DNA of 64,000 bases from Planobispora rosea (GTDB lineage: Bacteria > Actinomycetota > Actinomycetes > Streptosporangiales > Streptosporangiaceae), in NCBI RefSeq assembly GCF_014648175.1, contig NZ_BMQP01000014.1:1-64000 (forward strand), in the 5' to 3' direction. The position numbers and the translations under genes were made by a program. Of this stretch, positions 55,289 to 63,877 are shown piece by piece. The notes below the pieces were generated by a model. It saw only the letters and a program-made list of their open reading frames with translations, did not search any database and was not told where the DNA came from. Position 1 is the first letter of the stretch, and each line of letters opens with the position of its first letter.

Positions 55289-55371
55289 GTCGGCCACGCG
55301 CGGGGCGAGGGTGGGGAGGGCGCGTCCCCGCGGTCCGGGGACGCCCCGTCGGCCACCTGCGCGGGGCGAGG
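55289..55371 (-). promoter_or_regulatory. Candidate attenuator in the leader of the sulfonate operon
   Basis: Between leader peptide and binding-protein gene lies an exact hairpin GCGTCCCCG (55322-55330) and CGGGGACGC (55336-55344), loop five bases. It is flanked by two copies of GTCGGCCAC followed by GCGCGGGGCGAGG (55289-55310 and 55348-55371, the second with two extra bases). A stalled ribosome on the leader could switch pairing between these. Inference from layout. Confidence 0.45.
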
Positions 55372-55441
55372 ATCGGCGGGCGGCGCTATGGCCGCGCGCT
55401 CTCGCCGGGCAGGACGGAAACGGGTGGGCGGCGATCCGTGA

Positions 55442-55516
55442 TCAACGACACTGCGCGCTGGCGACGTGACCGAAGTCCACGTGCGGGCGCCGGGTCAGGC
55501 GAAGTCCCTGGCTCAT
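55442..55516 (-). CDS. Leader peptide of the sulfur-import operon
   Basis: 24 residues from ATG 55516 to TGA 55442-55444. The peptide begins MSQGLRLTRRPHVDF and ends in HVASAQCR. It matches the actinomycete sulfur-operon leader peptides that share an RR-HVDLCR-VASALC ending, where cysteine codons make translation depend on cysteine supply. Here the first Cys of the pattern is lost and only the Cys before the final Arg remains. The start codon lies 7 bases after a well-formed -10, so the message is probably leaderless. Too short for routine gene finding. Confidence 0.75.
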   Translation of the reverse strand: MSQGLRLTRRPHVDFGHVASAQCR

Positions 55517-55522
55517 GCTCCG

Positions 55523-55551
55523 AACCTACGGCCGGGCACGGGATAAGTCAA
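55523..55551 (-). promoter_or_regulatory. Promoter of the leader peptide
   Basis: On the minus strand TTGACT (55546-55551) and TAGGTT (55523-55528) are separated by 17 bases; the leader ATG starts at 55516, seven bases after the -10. This spacing predicts transcription starting at or next to the A of the ATG. Confidence 0.6.
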
Positions 55552-55580
55552 CATTTCCTACTGGTTTTGAAGGAAAAGCG

Positions 55581-55617
55581 GCCGGGTGCGGCTCCCCGAC
55601 GGAGAACCGCACCCGGC
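55581..55617 (-). terminator. Terminator of the VOC gene
   Basis: Exact 11-base arms GCCGGGTGCGG (55581-55591) and CCGCACCCGGC (55607-55617), followed on the minus strand by a T-rich CGCTTTTCC. Located 31 bases beyond the VOC stop, and it also separates that transcript from the sulfur operon promoter. Confidence 0.8.
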
Positions 55618-55648
55618 GCGATCGGTTACGGGCGGCCGATGAACCGCG

Positions 55649-56110
55649 TCAGTCCAGGCAGAACTCGTTGCCCTCGGGGTCGGTCATCACGATGAAGCCG
55701 GCGCTCATCGGCAGGTCCGGCTCGTGGCGGCGCACCCGCTTGGCTCCCAGGGCGACGAGCCGGTCGCACTCGGCCTCCAGCGCCGCCATCCGCTCCTCCC
55801 CCCGCAGTCCGGGAGCCGCGCGGACATCGAGGTGCACGCGGTTCTTGGCGACCTTGCCCTCCGGCACCCGCTGGAAGAACAGCCGCGGGCCGTGCCCGTC
55901 CGGGTCCTCAAGGGCCGATCTCGTGTTGCGCTCCCCCTCCGGCACGCCGGCCCGCTCGAGGAAGTCGTCCCACGCGGCCAGCGGGTCGACGCCCTCGGGC
56001 AGGTCGACTCCGGGCGGGCCGGGATGGACGTAACCCAGCGCATCGCGCCAGAAGGACGACAGCGCCCGCGGGTCGTGGGCGTCGAAGGTGACCTGGATCT
56101 GACGGCTCAT
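55649..56110 (-). CDS. VOC family protein (glyoxalase-like)
   Basis: 153 residues. VTFDAHDPRALSSFWRDALGY at the N-terminus and MTDPEGNEFCLD at the C-terminus bracket the usual VOC fold, with an Arg/Glu-rich middle (NRVHLDVRAAPGLRGEERMA). Of the actinomycete glyoxalase-like group of unknown substrate. Divergent from the WYL regulator; the shared promoter region has a large dyad. Confidence 0.88.
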   Translation of the reverse strand: MSRQIQVTFDAHDPRALSSFWRDALGYVHPGPPGVDLPEGVDPLAAWDDFLERAGVPEGERNTRSALEDPDGHGPRLFFQRVPEGKVAKNRVHLDVRAAPGLRGEERMAALEAECDRLVALGAKRVRRHEPDLPMSAGFIVMTDPEGNEFCLD

Positions 56111-56137
56111 CGGATGCTCCTTCGTCGTGGGTGCGCA

Positions 56138-56192
56138 ACCACTCTGACATCGATGGCGGACAGGAACGGTCCGCTATCTCTGGCAGAGTGGT
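56138..56192. promoter_or_regulatory. Nested dyad between VOC and WYL regulator genes
   Basis: Outer arms ACCACTCTG (56138-56146) and CAGAGTGGT (56184-56192) and inner arms GATGGCGGAC (56152-56161) and GTCCGCTATC (56169-56178, one mismatch) share the same axis at 56165. The outer right arm ends four bases before the WYL start. A symmetrical dimer or tetramer could cover the whole 55-base site. Likely the autoregulatory operator. Confidence 0.7.
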
Positions 56193-56195
56193 GAC

Positions 56196-57164
56196 ATGGA
56201 CGCGGTGAGCGGTGAGGAGCGGGGGACGACGGAGCGGGTGCTCACCCTGCTCGGCCTGCTGCAGCAGCGCCGGGTCTGGACCGGCCCCGAACTGGCCGGC
56301 CGGCTCGGGGTCACCCCGCGCACGGTACGGCGCGACGTCGAGCGGCTGCGCACGCTCGGCTATCAGGTGCTCGCCAGCCAGGGGGTCGGCGGCGGCTACC
56401 AGCTCGCCCCGGGGCAGGACCTGCCGCCGCTGCTACTGGACGACGAGGAGGCGATCGCCACCTCGGTCTCGCTGCTCGCCGGCGCGGGCGGCGCGGTCGC
56501 CGGCGCGGGCGACGCCGCGCTCCGGGCACTGGCCAAGCTCGACCGGGTGCTGCCCACCCGGTTGCGGCACGAGGTGCGGACGCTCTCCGGCTCGGTGGAG
56601 TTCTTCGGCGGAGGCCGTACGCCGGTCGATCCCGAGGTGCTCATGACACTGGCCAGAGCCTGCCGCGACGAGGTCGAGGCCGGCTTCGGCTACCCGTCCG
56701 GGAGCGAGGTGAGACGCCGGCGGGTCGAGCCCTACCGTCTGGTCGCCTCCGACCGGCGCTGGTACCTGTTCGCCTACGACCTCGATCGCGACGACTGGCG
56801 CAGCTTCCGCGTCGACCGGATGACCGACGTGTCCGCACGGACCTGGCGCTTCCGCCCGCGCCCGGCGCCCGACGCGGCGGCGTACGTGCAGGAGAGCGTG
56901 GCCAGCCGGGTCTACCCGCACCAGGCGCGCTTCCTCGTGCACGCGCCGGCCGGCACGGTGCGCGCGCAGATCCCGGCGTCGGCGGCCGTCGTGCACCGGC
57001 GGGGGGAGGAGTTCTGCGAGGTGCTCAGCGGTGGCGGCAACCTCGACTTCGTGCTCATGCACGTGCTCCTGCTGGGACACGACTTCGAGGTGCTGGACCC
57101 TCCGGAGCTGCGGAGACGCTGCCGCGTGCTGGCGGAGAGGCTGTCCTCGGCCGGTGGAGCCTAG
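56196..57164 (+). CDS. WYL-domain transcriptional regulator
   Basis: 322 residues. N-terminal winged helix (RVLTLLGLLQQRRVWTGPEL, VTPRTVRRDVERLRTLGYQV), then the WYL domain with RRVEPYRLVASDRRWYLFAY and FRVDRMTDV, and a WCX tail. Such proteins sense nucleic-acid or small ligands; local control of the divergent VOC gene is likely. Its TAG shares the CTAG at 57161-57164 with the stop of the convergent esterase gene. Confidence 0.88.
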   Translation: MDAVSGEERGTTERVLTLLGLLQQRRVWTGPELAGRLGVTPRTVRRDVERLRTLGYQVLASQGVGGGYQLAPGQDLPPLLLDDEEAIATSVSLLAGAGGAVAGAGDAALRALAKLDRVLPTRLRHEVRTLSGSVEFFGGGRTPVDPEVLMTLARACRDEVEAGFGYPSGSEVRRRRVEPYRLVASDRRWYLFAYDLDRDDWRSFRVDRMTDVSARTWRFRPRPAPDAAAYVQESVASRVYPHQARFLVHAPAGTVRAQIPASAAVVHRRGEEFCEVLSGGGNLDFVLMHVLLLGHDFEVLDPPELRRRCRVLAERLSSAGGA

Positions 57165-58378
57165 CCCTGCGGGATGTTCTCGCCCTGCGGGATGTCCTTG
57201 ACGAACACGAGCCCGTCGACTTCGGGCAGGTGGGACGGGTCCATCGGGGCGTAGCCGAACCAGGGGGACACACCGGGGGCGGGCAGCGCGTCGCCGAGGG
57301 CGGCGGTCAGCCCGCGGACGTCGATGAGGCAGCGGTCCTCGGGGAGCGTGTACAGGAGCCCTTCGAGGGTGTCCGGGGCGGGGGTGTCCACCCCCCGGTG
57401 CCGGATCGTGCCGACAGCCGTGGCCAGGAAGGCGTACTCCTCGCCGAGGTGGGCGTTCACGATCGAACCGGCGCTCCACCACTCCAGCGGCAGGTCGCCC
57501 AGCCGCATCGAGCTCTTGCTCCGCTGGAGGTGGGCGTTGTGGGCGTGAGCCAGCACCGGGCCCCGCTCGGCGACGGCGAGGAGGTTGGCGGCCATCATCG
57601 AGTCCCGCAGGGCGCACATCCGCGTCACGCGGGCCGGTGAGGTGTCGGCCATCCAGAAGTGGTAGCCCAGCAGGCCGGTGGCGGTGCGCCCGTACAGGCG
57701 CGCCCGCTCCCAGTCGTCCCGGGAGGTCGCCGCGATCAGGTGCGGCGTCTGCGCGTCGAGCAGCGCCACGAGATCGTCGGCGAGCCACCGCAGCTGCCGG
57801 GCCTCGGCGCTCTGCCCCACGGACTGGGACGGGTCCATCACCGCGGCGGGGTTGGACCAGCGGTCGTCGTCGCCGAGGAGGCGGTCCAGTGTTCCCGCCG
57901 TGCAGGGAAGCAGGTCCGGCTCCGTCCAGGCCGCGAGGTAACCGTGGAGCGCGGTGAGGGCCTGGCGGGGGCTCGCGGCCCAGTACTCCAGCGGGCCGTC
58001 GAAACCGGCGAAGCGCAGGTGCTCGGAGGCGGGCCGGCCCTCGTTGCGGGCGCGCATCCAGCGCACGAGCTCGCGGTTGGCCTCCGACGCGCCCCAGCCG
58101 TGGCTGAAGCCGCGTTCCATGACCTCGTCGAGGGTGCCCGTGCCGGAGGTGACGTAGTCGTCCACGACCAGGCCCATCATGCAGTCGCTCTCGATCGCGA
58201 TCGACCGGTAGCCCTCCTCCTCGACCAGCTGACGGAAGAGTTCGTTACGCACGTCGAGCAGGGTGTCCTCGCCGTGGGTGGGCTCGCCCAGGGCGAGCAG
58301 CCGCGGACGGGCCGGGAGCAGCCGCATGACGGCGGCGGCCTCGACGGCATGGGCGGCGTCCTTGATGCCAGCAATCAT
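57161..58378 (-). CDS. Erythromycin esterase-like protein
   Basis: 405 residues. GEPTHGEDTLLDVRNELFRQ holds the catalytic His and Glu pattern of EreA/EreB; IAIESDCMMGLVVDDYV, GFDGPLEYWA and VLAHAHNAHLQRSK follow. Hydrolyses macrolide lactones in characterised members; chromosomal ones may act on other substrates. The C-terminus is a short duplication (IPQGENIPQG, 18 bases at 57164-57199). ATG 58378 is close to its operator. Confidence 0.88.
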   Translation of the reverse strand: MIAGIKDAAHAVEAAAVMRLLPARPRLLALGEPTHGEDTLLDVRNELFRQLVEEEGYRSIAIESDCMMGLVVDDYVTSGTGTLDEVMERGFSHGWGASEANRELVRWMRARNEGRPASEHLRFAGFDGPLEYWAASPRQALTALHGYLAAWTEPDLLPCTAGTLDRLLGDDDRWSNPAAVMDPSQSVGQSAEARQLRWLADDLVALLDAQTPHLIAATSRDDWERARLYGRTATGLLGYHFWMADTSPARVTRMCALRDSMMAANLLAVAERGPVLAHAHNAHLQRSKSSMRLGDLPLEWWSAGSIVNAHLGEEYAFLATAVGTIRHRGVDTPAPDTLEGLLYTLPEDRCLIDVRGLTAALGDALPAPGVSPWFGYAPMDPSHLPEVDGLVFVKDIPQGENIPQG

Positions 58379-58380
58379 GC

Positions 58381-58413
58381 CTTCAACAATATCGTTGAAG
58401 TATTTAGTTGAAG
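58381..58413 (-). promoter_or_regulatory. Operator with three CTTCAAC half-sites before the esterase gene
   Basis: CTTCAAC (58381-58387) and GTTGAAG (58394-58400) form an exact 7-base-arm dyad, and another GTTGAAG follows at 58407-58413, a direct repeat offset by 13 bases. It lies two bases from the start codon, which would block translation or transcription initiation directly. The region is AT-rich for this genome. Confidence 0.65.
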
Positions 58414-58505
58414 GTTTACCTCGATATCACCAGGATTATAAGGCTCAACCCTCAAATACGTGATCGAAGCGGTCGTCGGCGGCGACCGTTGCTAGTCTCG
58501 CGATC

Positions 58506-59012
58506 ATGACAACCAGGAACTCCCACTGCTCCTTCTGCGGTACGGCTTACGCCCCGGACCAGCCCTGGCCGCGGACCTGCGCCGGCTGCGGCAACACCGC
58601 CTACCTCAACCCGCTGCCGGTCGCGGTGATGCTGCTGCCCGTGGACGGAGGGCTGCTGGTGGTCCGCCGGGACGTCGAGCCGCGCCGCGGTGAGCTCGCC
58701 CTGCCCGGCGGGTTCATCGACCTGGGAGAGTCCTGGCAGGAGGCGGCGGCCCGGGAACTCCGGGAGGAGACGGGCGTCGTCGTCGCGCCGGGGGACGTCC
58801 GGCTGTTCGACGTGATCAGCGCCCCCGACGGCACCGTGCTGATCTTCGCGCTGGGACCCCGCACCGGATCGGCCGCCCTCCCGCCGGTCGCCGCCACCGC
58901 CGAGACGACGGAGTGGCTGCTGATCGACGAGCCGCAGGAGCTGGCGTTCCCGCTGCACACGCGGGTCGTGGCGGAGTACTTCGCCGCGGAGGGCGCGACC
59001 CTGCCCGGATAG
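58506..59012 (+). CDS. NUDIX hydrolase with N-terminal zinc ribbon
   Basis: 168 residues. A zinc ribbon (HCSFCGTAYAP and CAGCGNTAYLNP) is followed by the NUDIX box GGFIDLGESWQEAAARELRE plus ETGV. This layout resembles NADH pyrophosphatase NudC-like enzymes. Hydrolyses a nucleoside diphosphate derivative; the exact substrate is unknown. Divergent from the erythromycin-esterase-like gene. Confidence 0.9.
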   Translation: MTTRNSHCSFCGTAYAPDQPWPRTCAGCGNTAYLNPLPVAVMLLPVDGGLLVVRRDVEPRRGELALPGGFIDLGESWQEAAARELREETGVVVAPGDVRLFDVISAPDGTVLIFALGPRTGSAALPPVAATAETTEWLLIDEPQELAFPLHTRVVAEYFAAEGATLPG

Positions 59013-59060
59013 CTCCGGCCGCCGGCCAGGTCTCGTGCCGGATCCGGCACCGGCGGCCGG

Positions 59061-61396
59061 TCAGGTTTCCCGCGGAAGCCGTACGGTGACCGTCTGGGAA
59101 CCGCCGCCCCGGTCCGCCAGCCGCCCGAAGGCGAGGGTGAGCCTCTCCCCGGTCGTGGCGCCCCTCAGCAGCCGGTGCCCGCCGAGCACCCCGTCCACCG
59201 GCCGGTCCCAGGTCACGGTCAGCTCGTCCAGGTCGCGCCTGGGGTCCGACACGGTCAGCGTGGCCGTGCCGTCCCCGTGCTCCCGGACGAGGACCGAGCA
59301 CGGGGCGGAGGCGGCCAGACCGCCGGCGGCCCCGCCGTTCCAGAAGTTGACGGCGGTGATCCCGAGCGAGGGGATCCGCACGCCCTGCAGGCGGGCGGTG
59401 TTGGCGAGCACGCCCGCCCAGCCGGGATCGGCCGCACGGGCCCCGGTCCCTTCCGGGCTCGCGCCCGGCAGGAGCAGGTAGGCGTAGCCGGCTCCGGCGG
59501 GATCGACGCCGTGGTCGAGCCAGAGGGTCACATAGCTCCGGGTCGCCTCGGCCGGGTGCCCGGGGCGTTGCCTGCCGGTGCGCTCCTCGCGCAGCGTGCG
59601 CAGGGGCCCGCCGTCCAGCACGACGTAGCCGCCGTGCCCCGCCAGGTGCGCCCAGCCCGCCGCGGCGTCCACGGTGAGGGGCGCGGCGGTCCTGCGGTTG
59701 TCCACGACGGTCTCCACAGGCACGCCGTCCTGCCCCGTGATCCCGGCGCCCAGGCAGACCACCGCGTCGTCGAGGAAGAACCACGACTTGAAGGCCTCCA
59801 TCGTGCTGTCGAGGCCGTTCAGGTGCTGGCCGACCGCCGCGTACGTCCCGTCGGTGGCGCCGCCCACCCAGCGGCCCGGCGGACGGCTGCCGCCCCACGC
59901 CTCGCCCGCGCCGTCGGCCAGCCGTTTGGTGGAGACGGTCGTGCCCGGCAGGCGGTAGGGGTCGACGGTGGGCCAGAAGCAGTCGGAGTAGTGGTCGCCG
60001 TGGCCCTCGCCCCACCAGTAGAGCATCCCCGAGCCGGTGTGCCAGCCCCGCAGGTTCTCGCCGTTGCCGTACTCGTAGTGGCCGATCCGGTCCGAGGCCA
60101 TGCTGAGCGCCGCACACCACCCCGGTCTGCGGTGGACGGCGCGGGCGCTCATCGCCATCAGCCGGTGCCCGGAGGGCTCGCCGGCCGCCGGGACCGCGTC
60201 GTCGTCCAGGACCGCGGCGAGGCGCGCGTGGAACCCCAGGTCCTCGCGTTCGGCGGTGGCGAGCATGGGGCGGTGGGCATCCCGCAGCGCCCACCCCTTG
60301 ACCATGCCCTGCCAGCGGGCCCGCTCGGCGGCCGAGGCCTCCTGCCCCAGCAGCAGGATCGCGGCGGCGATCAGGTGGCCCCTGTGGTGGTCCCCGTACG
60401 GCACCCTGCCCACCGCGCGTCCGCTGACGAGGTCCATGCAGAAGCCGTCGTGGATGAACGGCGCGAACGACCGCTCGACCATGTCGAAGACGATCTGCCG
60501 GTCCGGGTCGGTGATCTCCCACGGTGAGCCCCGCAGCACCGCGAACATCGTCGCGAGGCCGGACAGCAGCGTCCCCCCGTAGGTGCCCTGGTAGGGGATG
60601 GACGTGTGCTGGACGAACGAGCCGTCGCGGTAGAACCCGTCGCCCTCGGTGACGTAGGAGAAGACCGGGGAGAGCGCCGAGACGGCCAGCGCGGCCTTGG
60701 CCGGGTCGGAGCCGAGGACGGCGCGCAGCAGCGTCACGGTGCACAGGTCCACGCGGTTGGCCGCGGTGCTGGTGCCGCTGTAGTCGTCCAGGCGGCGCTC
60801 GGGGACGAAGTGGTCCACCGCGCTCAGCAGCGCCGCGCCCTGCCGGTCCGTCAGTGCGGGCCGATCAGCAGGGCCGCGTCGAGGAGCTTCCTCGGGGCGC
60901 CGATCTGCCAGTTCCACCAGTTGCCGGCCGGGACCGCGCCCGCGGCGTACACCCGCCACCGGTAGTGGTCGATACCGGCCGCGACGGCTCCGGCCAGGTC
61001 CACGTCGCCGGTCAGGCCGGTGCCCGGCAGGGCGTACGCCCGGGCCATGGTCTGCAGCCGGGCCGGAGTGGCCCGGAGCGAGGGGAACGGAAGGTCCGGC
61101 CAGAGCGACCCCCCGGCCGGCGCCATGGCCCGCCGGTACCGGGCCGCCGCCGCCCCGCGTTCCGCCAGCCGGGTCCGGTACGGCTCGGCCTCCGCGTCGA
61201 AGCCCGACCCCGCCGAGACCTCCCGCCAGCGGCGGCGCAGCGCGGCGAAGGCGGCCTCCACCTCCGGCGGCACGTCCCCGGACGGCCGTCCGGCCGCCGT
61301 CCGGGGGGTGTCCGCCGCGGCCAGCGCCCCGGCCAGGACTCCGGTCGCGGCGGCTCCGCCGAGCCGCAGGACGAATCGTCTGGAACAGCCGGTCAC
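59061..61396 (-). pseudogene. Tat-exported polysaccharide lyase family 8 enzyme with a frameshift
   Basis: Translation from GTG 61396 gives a Tat signal (SRRFVLRLGG, then AAATGVLAGALAAA) and lyase helices up to NWWNWQIGAPRKLLDAALLIGPH, where the frame stops at 60851. The lyase continues in the next frame with PALTDRQGAALLSAVDHFVP and keeps the hallmarks RDGSFVQHTSIPYQGTYGG, NLRGWHTGSGMLYWWG and a C-terminal beta domain to 59061. One extra base between GGCCCG and CACTGACGG would restore a gene of about 777 residues. Family members cleave hyaluronan, chondroitin or xanthan. Frameshift or sequencing error; otherwise intact. Confidence 0.8.
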
Positions 61397-61447
61397 CGAG
61401 CAATTGTCGCGCGGGCGATCGTCACTCCGGAACGCCCGCCGCGCAGA

Positions 61448-63877
61448 TCAGGAGATCGCCTCGGCGGGGCGGGCACGGAGGACGAACCGCACGGGAAGGG
61501 CGGTGGCGGCCAGGGTCAGGACGGCCACCGAGGCGACCAAGGCCAGGTAGGCCGGCGGCGGCACGTGCGGCCGTGCCGAACCGGTCATGCCCAGGCTGAA
61601 GGCCGTGAGCGTGACCAGCGAGATCACTGTGCCCACGGCCACCGAGACCAGCACCGCGGTCAACGTCTCCAGACGGGCCATCCGCAGCACCTGCCGGGGC
61701 GTGGTGCCGACGAGACGGAGCAGGGCGAACTCGCGGGAGCGGTCCGAGGCGGACATCGCCAGCGTGTTGACCGCGGCGATCGCGGTGAACGCGATGATCA
61801 GGCCCATCGTCACGTAGTTGACCTCGGCGTTCGGCGTTCCCACCGCGACGGCCCGGACCCTGTCGAGCACCGCGACGCCGGGCGCGGCCCGCTCCAGGGC
61901 CGCGCGGGAGAGCGACGGCGCCGAGACCAGGGCGGTGGAGAACGGGTCGTCCACGTGCGGACGCACCAGCCCGTGCGCCAGGAGGAGCTCACCGTACCCG
62001 AGGCCCCGCTCGTAGAGGGCGACGACGCGGAGCGTCACGGCAGTGCCGTCGCCGAGGGTGAGCCGGAGCGGCGAGCCGACCGACACACCGAGGCGGGATG
62101 CGGCGGTGCGGCTGACGGCGACCGTCTGCGGGCCGAGCCCGTGCAGCGACCCGGCGACCACCCCGGGGTCGAGTGTCAGCGAGAGCCCCGCGGGCGTGAC
62201 GGCCTGCGCGCCGTACTTCTCCAGGCCGACCCGGACCGAGGTGTGCAGCACCTCGGTGACCGCCTCCACGCCCGGCACCCCGCGTACGGCCTCGGCCGCG
62301 GCGGAGGAAACCCGCGTGCCGAGCACGTAGTCGGCGCGGTCACCGGCCGCCGCCTCCTCCTGCGCGGCGTACCCCATCGTGGTCTGCACGAACAGGATCG
62401 TGCACGTCATCGCGACCATCAGGCTGAGCGGAGTGATCACCAGGGCCAGCCGGTGCGACCCGGCCCGCAGGTTCGCGGCGGCGAGGTACCCGCTCACCCG
62501 GGAGGCGCGCAGCACCGCTCCGAGCAGCGCGACGGCCACCCGGGCGATCACCGGACCGAGCAGGGCGGCCGCGACCGTCCACACCAGTGCGGTCAACATC
62601 GTCACCGGGCCGGACGCCGCCTCGGTGGACAACCCCGACAGCACCAATGTCAGCACGGTACCGCCCGCGGCGCACAACAGCCCGGCGAGCATCCGTCTCC
62701 GGGGCAGGCGCGCGGTCGGCAGCGCCGCCTCACCGAGGGCCTCGACCGGGCGGATGCGGGCGGTACGGCGGGCGGAGACGCGCGCGGCGGTCCAGGCGGC
62801 CAGGACGGTCGCCGCGAGCGCGGCGAGTACCGGGAACGGGCTCACCACGAGCCGCAGGTTCTCCGGCATCACACCCAGCGCGACGAACCGGGAGCGCAAC
62901 CAGAAGCCCAGGCCGATCCCCAGAGCGGAGCCCAGGGTTCCGGCGACGACGCCGAGCACGAGCGCCTCGCCGCCGAGCAGCCGACGCACCTGCCGTGGTG
63001 TCGCCGCGACCGCCCTCAGCAGGGCGATCTCCCGGTGGCGCTGCTGGACGGAGAGCGCGAACGTGCCGACCACGACGAGGATCGCGACCAGCAGCGCGGT
63101 GCCGCCGAGGGCGCCGCCCATGCTGACCAGCTTCAGCCGCGCCTGCTCCGCATCGAGGAACTCGGCCGCGCCGCGCTCGTCGCCGGTGTGGACGACCGCA
63201 CCGCCGGGCACCGGGGGCAGGTCGATCCGAGGTGCGCCGGATCGGGGAAAGACGCCGATCGCGCTGACCAGACCGGGGCGACCGGCCAGGCGGCGGGCCT
63301 CGGAGGCGGCGAAGAACAGCGTGTCCTGGCTGGGCAGGGCCTCGGCGGTGACGCCCGTCACCCGGTAGACCCGTGAGCCCGCCGGTGACTCCACGGTCAC
63401 CTCGGCGCCCACGTCCAGCCCCGCCCGCGCGTCCGCCACCAGTTCGTTCCCGTCCCTGGGCGCGCGTCCGGCGCGCAGGGTGAACGGAGTGAGCGGAGCC
63501 GACTCCCAGCCGTGCCCCCAGAAGGACCGGCCCGCGACCAGGACGGGGAACGTCACCTCGGTGACCACCCGCCCGACCCCCGGGAGCCGGCCCAGCTCCC
63601 CGGCGAGGGAGGCGGGGATCCACCGGCGCTCCGACAGGGCCTTGGCCTTCGCCTTGGTCTTGCCCTCCGACTTCCGGATCGTCTCGCGGACGTACCGGTC
63701 GCCCGCGACGAGCACCGGGGCACCCGCGTAGCGCTCGGGGGCGACGCCGCCGCGCAGCCCGGTCTCCAGCAGCATCCCGCAGGCGCAGACCAGGGCCGCC
63801 GCGCACATCAGGGCGAGGAAGGCGCCCGCGAAGCCGGCCTTGCGGTGCCGGATCGTCCGCAACGCGAAGAAGATCAT
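61448..63877 (-). CDS. FtsX-like ABC transporter permease (MacB/LolC type)
   Basis: 809 residues from ATG 63877, whose start overlaps the ATPase stop (TAATG). Two FtsX domains: after an initial helix (AGFAGAFLALMCAAALVCAC) and an extracytoplasmic domain come VGTFALSVQQRHREIALLRA with ATPRQVRRLLGGEAL; later SASDRSREFALLRLVGTTPR with a second set of helices. Large outside loops bind substrates in such mechanotransmission or lipid/peptide transporters. Substrate unknown. Confidence 0.9.
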   Translation of the reverse strand: MIFFALRTIRHRKAGFAGAFLALMCAAALVCACGMLLETGLRGGVAPERYAGAPVLVAGDRYVRETIRKSEGKTKAKAKALSERRWIPASLAGELGRLPGVGRVVTEVTFPVLVAGRSFWGHGWESAPLTPFTLRAGRAPRDGNELVADARAGLDVGAEVTVESPAGSRVYRVTGVTAEALPSQDTLFFAASEARRLAGRPGLVSAIGVFPRSGAPRIDLPPVPGGAVVHTGDERGAAEFLDAEQARLKLVSMGGALGGTALLVAILVVVGTFALSVQQRHREIALLRAVAATPRQVRRLLGGEALVLGVVAGTLGSALGIGLGFWLRSRFVALGVMPENLRLVVSPFPVLAALAATVLAAWTAARVSARRTARIRPVEALGEAALPTARLPRRRMLAGLLCAAGGTVLTLVLSGLSTEAASGPVTMLTALVWTVAAALLGPVIARVAVALLGAVLRASRVSGYLAAANLRAGSHRLALVITPLSLMVAMTCTILFVQTTMGYAAQEEAAAGDRADYVLGTRVSSAAAEAVRGVPGVEAVTEVLHTSVRVGLEKYGAQAVTPAGLSLTLDPGVVAGSLHGLGPQTVAVSRTAASRLGVSVGSPLRLTLGDGTAVTLRVVALYERGLGYGELLLAHGLVRPHVDDPFSTALVSAPSLSRAALERAAPGVAVLDRVRAVAVGTPNAEVNYVTMGLIIAFTAIAAVNTLAMSASDRSREFALLRLVGTTPRQVLRMARLETLTAVLVSVAVGTVISLVTLTAFSLGMTGSARPHVPPPAYLALVASVAVLTLAATALPVRFVLRARPAEAIS

